From the NCBI RefSeq assembly GCF_009766085.1, contig NZ_LMUF01000030.1, positions 1-64,000 of the forward strand: 64,000 bases of DNA. Reading direction: 5' to 3'. The stretch comes from Burkholderia sp. S171. GTDB lineage: Bacteria; Pseudomonadota; Gammaproteobacteria; Burkholderiales; Burkholderiaceae. This document shows, piece after piece, positions 10,241 to 18,832 of the stretch. Below the pieces are notes generated by a model that ran no database searches, was not told the origin of the DNA, and saw only the letters and a list, made by a program, of their open reading frames with translations. The translations under genes were made by a program, and so were the position numbers. The first letter of the stretch is position 1; every line of letters starts with the position of its first letter.

Positions 10241-10819
10241 CGTCTCTTACCTCTCAGTGTCCAAAACAGCGTGGGACCGTATTACGCACCACCGCGCATA
10301 CGGCATTTTTTGATCGGTGCCGAAAAGCGCATTGACACCCGTGCGGAATTGCAATATCTCGTTGATTTCTTGTTTGCATTCCGCATTAACCGCAAGACTT
10401 TCACATTTGCTAATTCATTGCAATGAAAAATTACACTTCCACGGATTTTGGAATGGATCGTCTGATTTATGCAGATTTTTGTTTCAAGAGTTGTGTTACC
10501 GCATTCGACTTTTGATGCGATCGATAAATGACTTGTCTATTGCATACAAACAGGCGATCCAGCTTGCCAAACCACGATAAGCTCTGCCGGACGTCGCCAA
10601 TACACGCGTTTTATTGGATGGAACGGCGCTACTGACCTGCCAAAAATAACGATGGGCGTTAAATTCATACCGCGCTGACTTGACGGCTGGCAAACTGACA
10701 TCTAAAAGATGCACTGTTCATTAATTCCGGAATTACGATCATAATTAATTGAATCCTTAATTGATCATTCCCGGTCGCTTGATAGTTGCAGTTAAATAAT
10801 CAATGGAGGCGATAATTTC
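10241..10819. promoter_or_regulatory. AT-rich divergent control region (LysR / AspT carrier)
   Basis: 579 bases without a convincing gene, visibly richer in A/T than the flanks. It holds a perfect 14-base palindrome TTCATTGCAATGAA at 10414-10427, a second one TAATTCCGGAATTA at 10722-10735, and a direct repeat of TTAATTGA at 10745-10752 and 10757-10764 (12-base period, just over one helical turn). A GGAGG ribosome site at 10805-10809 precedes the carrier start. The symmetric elements are candidate operators for the divergent LysR protein or another regulator; assignment is inference. Confidence 0.5.
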
Positions 10820-12502
10820 ATGATCTGGAGCCTGCTGGCGAGTCAACCGGAAATTGCATTGTTTGCGAGCCTGGCACTTGGCTTTTTCATTGGCTCTTTC
10901 AAGTTCGGACCCATACAGCTCGGCGGAGTATGCGGCACCTTGATCGTGGCGCTGGTTCTCGGACAAAGCGGCGCGCGCCTGTGCCCCGATTTGAAAAACA
11001 TTGCATTCGCCCTGTTCATCTTTGCGCTGGGCTTCACCGGCGGACCGCAATTCTTTGCGAATATCGGGCGCGGCTGGCGTTATGGGCTTCTTTCCGTCGT
11101 TGAGCTGGTCGTGGTGCTTGGGCTGGTGCTTGGGGCTGTCGCGCTCTTCAAGCTGGATCGCGGTACTGCGGCTGGCTTGCTCGCCGGCGCCGCGACGGAA
11201 TCCGCCGTGGTCGGCACGGCGTCCGAGGCAATTGGCAAGCTCGCGCTGCCTGCTGCCGAGATTGCCCGGCTGCAGGCGAACATTGTCACCGCGTACAGCG
11301 TGAGTTACCTGTTCGGGCTCGTCACCATCGTGTTGTTCACCAGCCAGATCGCGCCGCTCATGCTGCGCGTGAATCTGCGCGACGAAGCGGAGCGACTCTG
11401 GCGCGCGCTGGGTGGCGACAGCGCGCTGGCGGAGGGCCAGCGGCTGGCGGCGCCGTCGCTTGTGGCGCGCGAGGTCCGCGTCACGGGCGCGGCGGATCTG
11501 AGTGTCGGCGCCCTTGAAAACCGCTATGGCAACGAAATCACAGTCGCACGGGTGCTGCGCGGCCGCTCGGTCGTCAAGGCGCAGCCCGGTCTCGTGCTGA
11601 AGAAGGATGACCGGATCGTGATCGGCGGGCGTCGCGCAGCGCTTGTGGAGGCGTTGCCTGCCATTGGTGAGGAAGTCACCGGTGGCGATGTCGCCGACGT
11701 CTATGCCACCTCGCTCGACGTCATGCTCACGCGCCGCGAAGTGCATGGCCTGACGGTGGCGCAGGTGCGCGCCCGCGCGACCCCTGCCGACGGCCACGGC
11801 GTTTATATATCGGCGGTTACGCGGCTGGACAGCACGATCCCGGCGTTGCCCGGGACGGAGTTGCATCGCGGTGACGTGCTGACGTTGATCGGCGCGGCCG
11901 ACGACGTGCAACGCGGCGCCGCGAAGCTCGGCTACGTGATACGCGCCACGCTGAAAACCGACTTTGTGTTTCTGGGCCTGGGCGTGATTGCCGGGATCGT
12001 CCTGGGGCACTTCAGCGTGCGCCTGGGCGATGTGCAGGTCGCGCTGGGCACGGGCGGCGGGTGTTTGCTGGCCGGCTTGCTGTTCGGCTGGATCCGGTCG
12101 CGCTATCCCGTGATCGGTTCGCTGCCTTCCGCTGCCGCACAAGTGCTGAAGGATTTCGGCCTGTGCACGTTTATCGCCGCAGTGGGGTTGGGGGCGGGCG
12201 CGGACGCTGTTCGTCTGATTCGCGAATACGGTTTTGCGCTGCCGTTGGCAGGCGTGGTCATCACGCTCGGGCCGGCGCTGGTGTCGCTCGCGGTGGGCCG
12301 CTGGCTGTTGAAACTAGAAGTGCCGATGCTGCTCGGCGCGATCGCCGGCCAGCAATGCAGCACGCCGGCTATCAGCGCGCTGGTGGGTGTGACGGGCAAT
12401 GCGACGCCGGTGATCGGCTACACGATCACGTACGCGTTGTCGAACGTGCTCTTGCCGCTAATGGGGCCGGTGATTGTCGGGCTCGCGGGCAAGGTGGGAT
12501 GA
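10820..12502 (+). CDS. AspT/YidE-family antiporter (first paralogue)
   Basis: 560-residue inner-membrane protein of the aspartate:alanine exchanger family. It has two blocks of hydrophobic segments (residues about 5-175 and 380-555) separated by a cytoplasmic part with two TrkA-C/RCK-C domains (about 205-375). The GG(C/V)LLAGLLFGW motif and the duplicated opening of each membrane half are typical. The founding member exchanges L-aspartate for L-alanine and, together with aspartate decarboxylase, generates proton motive force; no decarboxylase gene lies in this window, so the substrate remains open. The second paralogue follows after 136 bases and both are probably transcribed together. Confidence 0.85.
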   Translation: MIWSLLASQPEIALFASLALGFFIGSFKFGPIQLGGVCGTLIVALVLGQSGARLCPDLKNIAFALFIFALGFTGGPQFFANIGRGWRYGLLSVVELVVVLGLVLGAVALFKLDRGTAAGLLAGAATESAVVGTASEAIGKLALPAAEIARLQANIVTAYSVSYLFGLVTIVLFTSQIAPLMLRVNLRDEAERLWRALGGDSALAEGQRLAAPSLVAREVRVTGAADLSVGALENRYGNEITVARVLRGRSVVKAQPGLVLKKDDRIVIGGRRAALVEALPAIGEEVTGGDVADVYATSLDVMLTRREVHGLTVAQVRARATPADGHGVYISAVTRLDSTIPALPGTELHRGDVLTLIGAADDVQRGAAKLGYVIRATLKTDFVFLGLGVIAGIVLGHFSVRLGDVQVALGTGGGCLLAGLLFGWIRSRYPVIGSLPSAAAQVLKDFGLCTFIAAVGLGAGADAVRLIREYGFALPLAGVVITLGPALVSLAVGRWLLKLEVPMLLGAIAGQQCSTPAISALVGVTGNATPVIGYTITYALSNVLLPLMGPVIVGLAGKVG

Positions 12503-12550
12503 ACAGGTTTATGTCGTAGAAAGCCGGAATAGGCGCACGGTGAGAAGCGT

Positions 12551-12600
12551 CAGTGTCAGTATCAGTATTAGGTTCAGGTTCAGGTTCAGGTTCAGGTTCA
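12551..12600 (+). repeat. Adjacent hexanucleotide repeats CAGTRT x3 and GGTTCA x5
   Basis: CAGTGT-CAGTAT-CAGTAT at 12551-12568 is followed by TA and then five perfect GGTTCA copies at 12571-12600. The tract sits between the two AspT paralogues, 38 bases before the start of the second. The reading frame of the second gene is open through the repeat, so each copy would add Arg-Phe if translation began upstream. Confidence 0.9.
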
Positions 12601-12638
12601 GCGGGTCGGGCAAGGCATACGAAACTAGCGAGGGCACT

Positions 12639-14411
12639 ATGGAATGGATACATCAGCTTTTCACGAAGTCACCGGAGATTGCGCTATTCCTCTCTCTGGC
12701 CGTGGGGTACTTCATCGGCCAGATCAACTTCGGCAAGTTCCAGCTTGGTGGTGTGGGCGGGTCGTTGCTGGCAGCAGTCGTCATCAGTCAGTTCGGTGTA
12801 CAGATCGATAACGGCGTCAAGTCCGTCATGTTCGCGATCTTCATCTATGCAGTCGGCTACGACTCGGGGCCGCAGTTTTTCAACTCGCTGTCGCGCAAGA
12901 CTTTGCGTGAGATTGCGATGGCGGTGTTCCTCGCGGTAACGGCGCTGGTGACGGTGCTGATCTGCGCGAAGCTGTTCGGCTTGAACAAGGGGATTGCGGC
13001 GGGACTGGCTGGCGGGGCGTTGACGCAATCAGCGATCATCGGCACGGCCGGTGACGCCATCGCCCGGCTCGGGCTGCCGGTTGCCGAAACCAAGGCGCTC
13101 CAGGGCGACGTGGCGGTCGCTTATGCCGTGACGTACGTATTCGGATCGCTGGGCGCGATCATCGTGTGCGTGAATATCTTGCCGAAGTTCATGGGGCAGG
13201 GTTTGAAGGAGGCCGCAGCGGAAGCGGAGAAAAGTTTGCTGGGCGGCGCGGTCGCACAGGGGGCCGGTCAGACAGCCGCAATGCCGGAGCTGGTCGGGCG
13301 GGCTTATCGCGTGACCGGCGGCAGCGGTGGGACGACGCGCGCAAGTGGCGGCGATGCCGGGTCGCTGGCAATCAAGAGCGCTTCAGGCGCAGGCGGCGCG
13401 AGCGGTGCGGCGGGCCGGACGGTCGCCGAGATCGAGATGGCTGAGTCCGACATGATCACCATCGAGCGAATTCGCCGGGCGGGTAAAGCGGTGGAGCCGC
13501 GGCCGGACGTGATGCTGCAAGTCGACGATATCGTGCTGGTCGTCGGCCGGCGTGAAGTGATGGTGACGGCCGCATCGAACCTGGGTGAAGAGGTGGCGGA
13601 CACCGACGGCATCAGCGTCGTGATGCAGAACCGGCAGGGTGTGTTCACGCGCAAGGGCATGAATCACATGACGATTGCCGCGGTGCGTACGACGGTGGAT
13701 CGCGACTTGCGCCACGGCGTATTCGTGCAGGAAATTCGCCGGGCGGACCAGCCGTTGCCGATCCTTCCCGAAACCAAGCTCGAACATGGCGATGTCATTA
13801 CGTTCTACGGTTCGCCGCAGGATACGAAGCGCGCCGTGGATGCAGCGGGTTATGAGTTGCCGGTTACCAACAAGACCGATTTCATCTACATGGGCGTGGG
13901 GATTGTGATCGGCTTGCTGATCGGGTTGATCGTGGTGAATGTGGGCGGCGTGCCGTTGACGCTGGGTTCCGGTGGAGGCTGTTTGCTGGCCGGGCTGGTA
14001 TTCGGCTGGATGCGCGGTAAGCATCCGATGTACGGCGTGATGCCGTCGGCGGCATCGCAACTGATGAAGGATTTCGGGCTCGCGGCGTTCGTGGCGGCGG
14101 TTGGCCTGAACTCCGGATTGGCGGCCGTGGTGACGGTGAAAAACAGCGGCCTCACGATCTTTCTGCTGGGAGCGATCGTGACCATCGTGCCGCTCGTGCT
14201 CACGATGCTGTTCGGTCGATACGTGTTGAAATACACCAACGCAGCGCTTTTGGCGGGCGCACTGACCGGATCGCGCAGTGCGAATCCTGCGTTCGGCGGC
14301 GTGCTGGATAAAGCGGAAAGCGCGGTGCCGACGGTTCCGTTCGCAATCACCTACGCGTTGGCGAATGTTTTGCTGACGCTGCTGGGACCGCTGGTGGTGG
14401 GATTGGTCTGA
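12639..14411 (+). CDS. AspT/YidE-family antiporter (second paralogue)
   Basis: 590 residues from the ATG at 12639, chosen because GAGGG at 12630-12634 is well placed; the frame stays open 55 codons further upstream without a good ribosome site. Same architecture as its neighbour: two membrane halves with central TrkA-C domains. It differs by an insertion of roughly 33 residues rich in Gly, Ser, Ala and Thr (about 226-258) inside the first TrkA-C domain, which looks like a flexible linker. Tandem duplication followed by divergence is likely; the pair may work as separate carriers or as partners. Confidence 0.85.
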   Translation: MEWIHQLFTKSPEIALFLSLAVGYFIGQINFGKFQLGGVGGSLLAAVVISQFGVQIDNGVKSVMFAIFIYAVGYDSGPQFFNSLSRKTLREIAMAVFLAVTALVTVLICAKLFGLNKGIAAGLAGGALTQSAIIGTAGDAIARLGLPVAETKALQGDVAVAYAVTYVFGSLGAIIVCVNILPKFMGQGLKEAAAEAEKSLLGGAVAQGAGQTAAMPELVGRAYRVTGGSGGTTRASGGDAGSLAIKSASGAGGASGAAGRTVAEIEMAESDMITIERIRRAGKAVEPRPDVMLQVDDIVLVVGRREVMVTAASNLGEEVADTDGISVVMQNRQGVFTRKGMNHMTIAAVRTTVDRDLRHGVFVQEIRRADQPLPILPETKLEHGDVITFYGSPQDTKRAVDAAGYELPVTNKTDFIYMGVGIVIGLLIGLIVVNVGGVPLTLGSGGGCLLAGLVFGWMRGKHPMYGVMPSAASQLMKDFGLAAFVAAVGLNSGLAAVVTVKNSGLTIFLLGAIVTIVPLVLTMLFGRYVLKYTNAALLAGALTGSRSANPAFGGVLDKAESAVPTVPFAITYALANVLLTLLGPLVVGLV

Positions 14412-14420
14412 CGAAGGGAT

Positions 14421-14464
14421 GAGTGCACATGATCGGGCCGCCTCGGCTCTACTCGCGTGCACTC
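14421..14464 (+). terminator. Possible hairpin after AspT paralogue 2
   Basis: Perfect 8-base inverted repeat GAGTGCAC / GTGCACTC with a 28-base loop, ten bases after the stop. It is followed by an A-rich rather than a T-rich tract, so it is at best a weak or factor-dependent terminator. Confidence 0.3.
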
Positions 14465-14529
14465 AAAAAGTTTGAACCGACAGCCATGGCGTGAGCCCAA
14501 CGACATCGAGCATAAAAAAAGGGGCCGCC

Positions 14530-15375
14530 ATGACTTCGCATCAGAAAACCGTTTCCCTCCCGACTGGAGAACAACTTCCCGCCTTGGGTCAGGGCACCTG
14601 GGAAATGGGTGACAGCGCCAGAAGCCGCAACGCGGAAATCGCCGCGTTGAAGACGGGCGTGGACCTGGGCATGACCGTGATCGATACCGCCGAAATGTAT
14701 GGCGAAGGCGAGAGTGAAAAGCTGATCGCCGAAGCATTGAAAGACCGTCGTAACGAGCTTTTTATCGTCAGCAAGGTGTATCCGCATAACGGTAGCGAAG
14801 CCGGCGTGAAGGCCGCGTGTGAACGAAGCCTCAAGCGGCTACAGACTGACCGCATCGATCTGTATCTCTTGCATTGGCGCGGCGGTGAAGATCTTGAAGG
14901 GGTGATCGGCGGCTTTGAGGCCTTGAAAGCGCAGGGCAAGATCCGCCATTGGGGCGTGAGTAATTTCGACACCGACGACATGGTCGAACTCTTTGCCCTG
15001 GAAAACGGCAACCATTGTGCCACCAACCAGATTCTGTATAACGTCGCACGGCGCGGTCCGGAATTCGAACTCCTGCCGTGGCTGCGCGAACGCAATATGC
15101 CGGCGATGGCGTACAGCCCCGTCGATCACGCGCGCCTGCCCAAGCAAAGCGTACTCAACGACATCGCGAAGGCCCGCGGTTTGTCCGCGACGCAAATCGC
15201 GCTCGCGTGGGTCTTGCAACAACCGCAGGTCATGGCGATCCCGAAAGCGGGGACTGTCGCTCATGTGATTGAGAACGCGGCAGCGCGAGAGGTGAATTTG
15301 TCGACGGAAGAACTGAGTCTTATCGATACCCAGTTCAAACCGCCGAAAGCAAAACGCCCGCTGGAAATGCTTTAA
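14530..15375 (+). CDS. Aldo/keto reductase
   Basis: 281 residues from the ATG at 14530 (upstream AGGGG). NADPH-dependent oxidoreductase with the conserved tetrad D52, Y57, K82 and H115 (motifs DTAEMYGEG, VSKVYP, LLHWRG) and the C-terminal IPKAGT coenzyme-binding motif. It belongs to the bacterial AKR group whose members reduce aldehydes such as methylglyoxal; the physiological substrate is not predictable. It lies 118 bases after the second AspT paralogue on the same strand. Confidence 0.9.
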   Translation: MTSHQKTVSLPTGEQLPALGQGTWEMGDSARSRNAEIAALKTGVDLGMTVIDTAEMYGEGESEKLIAEALKDRRNELFIVSKVYPHNGSEAGVKAACERSLKRLQTDRIDLYLLHWRGGEDLEGVIGGFEALKAQGKIRHWGVSNFDTDDMVELFALENGNHCATNQILYNVARRGPEFELLPWLRERNMPAMAYSPVDHARLPKQSVLNDIAKARGLSATQIALAWVLQQPQVMAIPKAGTVAHVIENAAAREVNLSTEELSLIDTQFKPPKAKRPLEML

Positions 15376-15392
15376 ACCGGCTTTAAACCGCC

Positions 15393-15812
15393 CTACATGC
15401 AGGCGTGATGCGAATGCACGGACCCCAGCACGGCGACCTCGGCCGGCGTGCGCTTGAGCGACGCTTCATCGACTTGCTTTGCATCGGCGAGGAATTCATC
15501 GACCAGTGTTGAGACCGGCGTATTGCTGAGGCATAGCGACACGCGCTGCGTTTCATTGGGCTGCAGTTGCGAGCGCTGACCCAGGAACAGCACGCCATAT
15601 TGGTAGCCGCGCACAATGCCGCGAACGGCCCCCACGCACTGGCCCTGCGCGGTGTTATCGGACTTCTGCGAACACTCCTGCGCGAGCGTATAGGCGGAGA
15701 AACTCGGATCGACCGGGGGTGGCTGCGTGCTTGGCTGTGCGTGGGCAACGGAGGCGCAGCCCAGCGTGAAGAAAGCTGCGCACGCGAACGTCGCGGAGAT
15801 GTTTCGCTTCAT
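15393..15812 (-). CDS. Rap1a/Tai-like secreted protein
   Basis: 139 residues from the ATG at 15812, which directly precedes a clear signal peptide (MKRNISATFACAAFFTLGC, cleavage near AHAQ). The mature protein has spaced cysteines and the pattern C...QC.GAVRGIVRGYQYG...SLCL...V..LVDEFL...A-L..VHSHHAC, which resembles the Rap1a/Tai immunity family that neutralises periplasmic type VI secretion effectors. No effector or secretion gene is nearby, so it may be an orphan immunity protein or a housekeeping relative. It is convergent with the aldo/keto reductase gene. Confidence 0.65.
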   Translation of the reverse strand: MKRNISATFACAAFFTLGCASVAHAQPSTQPPPVDPSFSAYTLAQECSQKSDNTAQGQCVGAVRGIVRGYQYGVLFLGQRSQLQPNETQRVSLCLSNTPVSTLVDEFLADAKQVDEASLKRTPAEVAVLGSVHSHHACM

Positions 15813-15899
15813 GTTGTGATCCCTCATGTCGAACGTTGAACTCGATATGAGGGAACGAGCGCCGAATGGTTCCTTCTGGTTCAACTTTAGCGCGCGGGT

Positions 15900-17972
15900 T
15901 TATTCGGTTTTTTGCAAGCGCTTGAGTTCGGCAACGGGGATGTGGCATCGAATCCTGTGTCCATCGGAGGCGTGTGCATACGGCGGTTCTTCCTGCTCGC
16001 AGATCGCTCCAATCTTGCGCGGACAACGCGTATGGAACACGCACCCCGACGGCGGGTTCGCCGCGCTCGGCAACTCGCCTGAAAGGCGGATGCGTTCGCG
16101 TGACTGCGGTTCATCGCTGATCGCCGGAATCGACGACAACAACGCCTCGGTATAAGGATGATGCGGCCCGTCGAACACGTCGGTCGCGCGGCCAATCTCC
16201 ATCAGCCGGCCGAGATACAGCACAGCGATACGATCGGATAAATAACGCACCACGTGCAGGTCGTGCGAGATAAACACGTAACTCACGCCGCGTTCGCGCT
16301 GCAGATCGGCAAGCAGGTTCAGGATGGCGGCTTGCACGGAGACGTCGAGCGCGGACGTGGGCTCGTCGCAGACCACTACGCGCGGATCGCCAGCGAACGC
16401 GCGCGCAATCGCCACGCGTTGCTTCAACCCGCCCGACAATTGCCGCGTGCGCGAGCTCAGGTAACGTTCAGGCAAACGCACGGCGGCGGTCAGCGATTGC
16501 AGCCGCGCTTCCTTCGCGGCCCCACGCAACGCACCGAGCTTCGACAACGACCGTGCGATCAGCCGACGCACTGAATGCGCCCGGTTCAACGCAGAATCCG
16601 GATTCTGGAACACGATCTGCAGCGACTTGACCTGCTCGTCGTTACGGCTTGTCACGCGTGCGGGCAGGGCGGCGCCGTCGAGTTCTATGGAGCCGCCCGC
16701 ATCCGGCGAGAGCAAGCCCAGCAACAACTTCGCGAGCGTCGTCTTGCCGCTGCCGGACTCACCGACTAGTCCAAGCGTTTCGCCTAGCGCCAGTTCCAGC
16801 GATACATCGTGCACCGCCCGCAGCGACTCGCCGCCAACATGAAACGTCTTCGATAAATTCTCCGCGCGCAAGGCAATGGGTGCATCCGTCCTGTCGATAG
16901 GCGCGCTCAATACTTCCGGCGTCGCACGCGGCAAGTCGATCGCACGTTCGTGATAATGGCAGCGCGCCATCTGATCGCCATGGGCGGCCGAGACCCGATA
17001 CGGCGGCGGCGCGTCACGATGACAACGGTCATCGGCGAGCTTGCAGCGCTGCGCGTAGATGCACCCCTGCGTCACGGATCCAGGCAGCGGCAGCGAACCG
17101 GGGATCGTGTCGAGCCGCCCCGTGTCCTTGCTTCGCCCCGTGGTCGGCAAACAGCGCAGCAGGCCCACTGTGTACGGATGCCGCGGCCGCGCGAATACAT
17201 CGCGTGTCGTGCCTTCTTCGACCAGTTTTCCCGCATACAACACGCCGACGCGATCACACATCCGTCCGATCACCGCCAGGTTGTGGCTGATGAACAGCAC
17301 CGCCGTGCCAAGCTCTTCGCGCAGTTGCGCGATCAGGTCGAGCACCTCGGCCTCCACCGTGGCGTCGAGCCCGGTAGTGGGTTCATCGAGGATCAGCAAC
17401 TCCGGATTGCACGCAAGCGCCATCGCGATGACCACGCGTTGCTGCATGCCGCCCGACAATTGATGGGGATACGACTCCATCACGCGCTCGGGCGACGAGA
17501 TCCGCACGCGCCGCAAGATATCGACGGTATGTTCCAGCGCGTCATTCACCGACGAACCCGCGAGCTCGAATGCTTCGGACACCTGCCGAGCTATAGTCAG
17601 CGACGGATTCAATGCGCGGCCCGGATCCTGATACACCATCGATACCGCGTTGGCGCGCATGTGCCGCAACGTGTCGGCGTTCATCGAAGCGATGTCGTGG
17701 CCGGCGATCGAAATCTTTCCCGACTTCACGCGGCCGTTGCGCGGCAGATAACGCAATATCGCGAGCGCGGCGGTGGACTTTCCACAGCCCGATTCGCCTA
17801 CAAGCCCGTACGCTTCGCCGCGTTTTATCCGCAGCGAGATGTCCTGCAACACTTCGCGGTCCCGCCCGCGCGAACGGTACGCGACCGTCAGGCCGACAAG
17901 GGTCAGCGCGTCGGCTTCTGCGCGCTTCGATCCATCGAAGATGGGGAAGGCCGATGGCGGCGGTCCGTTCAT
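15900..17972 (-). CDS. Peptide/nickel-type ABC importer, fused double ATPase
   Basis: 690 residues from the ATG at 17972, overlapping the permease stop by 4 bases. Two complete ATP-binding cassettes are fused (DppD plus DppF, as in YejF-like proteins): Walker A GESGCGKST near 59-67 with signature LSGGMQQR, and a second Walker A GESGSGKTT near residue 400 with signature LSGGLKQR. Each half ends in the oligopeptide-type cysteine region (GCIYAQRC..., GCVFHTRC...) typical of this ABC family and proposed to bind a cluster or metal. It energises the importer encoded by the three upstream genes of the same operon. Confidence 0.92.
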   Translation of the reverse strand: MNGPPPSAFPIFDGSKRAEADALTLVGLTVAYRSRGRDREVLQDISLRIKRGEAYGLVGESGCGKSTAALAILRYLPRNGRVKSGKISIAGHDIASMNADTLRHMRANAVSMVYQDPGRALNPSLTIARQVSEAFELAGSSVNDALEHTVDILRRVRISSPERVMESYPHQLSGGMQQRVVIAMALACNPELLILDEPTTGLDATVEAEVLDLIAQLREELGTAVLFISHNLAVIGRMCDRVGVLYAGKLVEEGTTRDVFARPRHPYTVGLLRCLPTTGRSKDTGRLDTIPGSLPLPGSVTQGCIYAQRCKLADDRCHRDAPPPYRVSAAHGDQMARCHYHERAIDLPRATPEVLSAPIDRTDAPIALRAENLSKTFHVGGESLRAVHDVSLELALGETLGLVGESGSGKTTLAKLLLGLLSPDAGGSIELDGAALPARVTSRNDEQVKSLQIVFQNPDSALNRAHSVRRLIARSLSKLGALRGAAKEARLQSLTAAVRLPERYLSSRTRQLSGGLKQRVAIARAFAGDPRVVVCDEPTSALDVSVQAAILNLLADLQRERGVSYVFISHDLHVVRYLSDRIAVLYLGRLMEIGRATDVFDGPHHPYTEALLSSIPAISDEPQSRERIRLSGELPSAANPPSGCVFHTRCPRKIGAICEQEEPPYAHASDGHRIRCHIPVAELKRLQKTE

Positions 17973-18832
17973 CGATCGAGCACTCCCTGAATACCATCGG
18001 CAACGAGGTTCACGCCCACGACCAGCGAGGCGATTGCCGCGGCGTCGAACACGACGGTCCACCATGCGCCGCCCGCCATCAGCGTGTAGCACTCCGACAA
18101 CGCGAGGCCCCAGTCGGCTGATGGCGGCTGAATGCCGAAGCCTAGGAACGACAGCGTGGCGACCGCGAAAATGGCGTAACCGAGCCGCACGGTGGCTTCC
18201 ACGATGATCGGCTGCAGTACGTTCGGCAAGATCTCCGCGAACATGATGTAGAACGCGTTTTCGCCGCGCAATTGCGCCGCCAGCACGTAGTCCAGATTGC
18301 GCTCGGCGAACACGGCTGCGCGCACGGTGCGCGCGGTGATCGGCGTGAAGGTGATGCCGATCACGAGAATCACGGTGACGTTGCTCGCACCGACTGCCGC
18401 GAGCGCGAGCAGCGCGACGATTACCAGCGGCAGCGCGAGCACCGCATCGATCAGCCGGCCGATCACGTTGTCCACCCATCCATCGAAATAACCCACGATC
18501 AAGCCAACCGCCGTCCCCGCCACTGTGCCGAGCAGCGTCGCCAGCGGCGCGATGGTGAGAATGTCGCGCGCGCCCACGATCACGCGCGCGAATACATCGC
18601 GGCCGAGTTGATCGGTGCCGAACCAGTGCGTGGCGTCGGGCGGGGTGAGAGAGTTCAACGGATCGGACGCGTACGGGTCCTGCGGCACGACCCAATGTCC
18701 GACCAGCGCGCACGCGACCCAGAACAACAGGATCAGCACGCCGACCACGAACGTGGGTGAACGCAGCAAGGCTTTGCTGCGTTCGAAACGCGGCGCCTTG
18801 CGCGGCACGGGCGCGACGGTTGCAGTGCTCAT
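17969..18832 (-). CDS. Peptide/nickel-type ABC importer permease (DppC-like)
   Basis: 287 residues with about six membrane segments, an N-terminal OppC-type region and the EAA-like loop (AAQLRGENAFYIMFAEILPNV) that contacts the ATPase. It overlaps the DppB-like gene upstream and the ATPase gene downstream by 4 bases each. It forms the channel with the DppB-like partner; the substrate (peptide, metal complex or other) is not clear. Confidence 0.92.
   Translation of the reverse strand: MSTATVAPVPRKAPRFERSKALLRSPTFVVGVLILLFWVACALVGHWVVPQDPYASDPLNSLTPPDATHWFGTDQLGRDVFARVIVGARDILTIAPLATLLGTVAGTAVGLIVGYFDGWVDNVIGRLIDAVLALPLVIVALLALAAVGASNVTVILVIGITFTPITARTVRAAVFAERNLDYVLAAQLRGENAFYIMFAEILPNVLQPIIVEATVRLGYAIFAVATLSFLGFGIQPPSADWGLALSECYTLMAGGAWWTVVFDAAAIASLVVGVNLVADGIQGVLDR

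Noticed and set aside
10757..12142. 461-codon open frame opposite the first AspT gene
   Set aside because: Arg/His/Gln-rich antisense shadow of a clear membrane protein gene.
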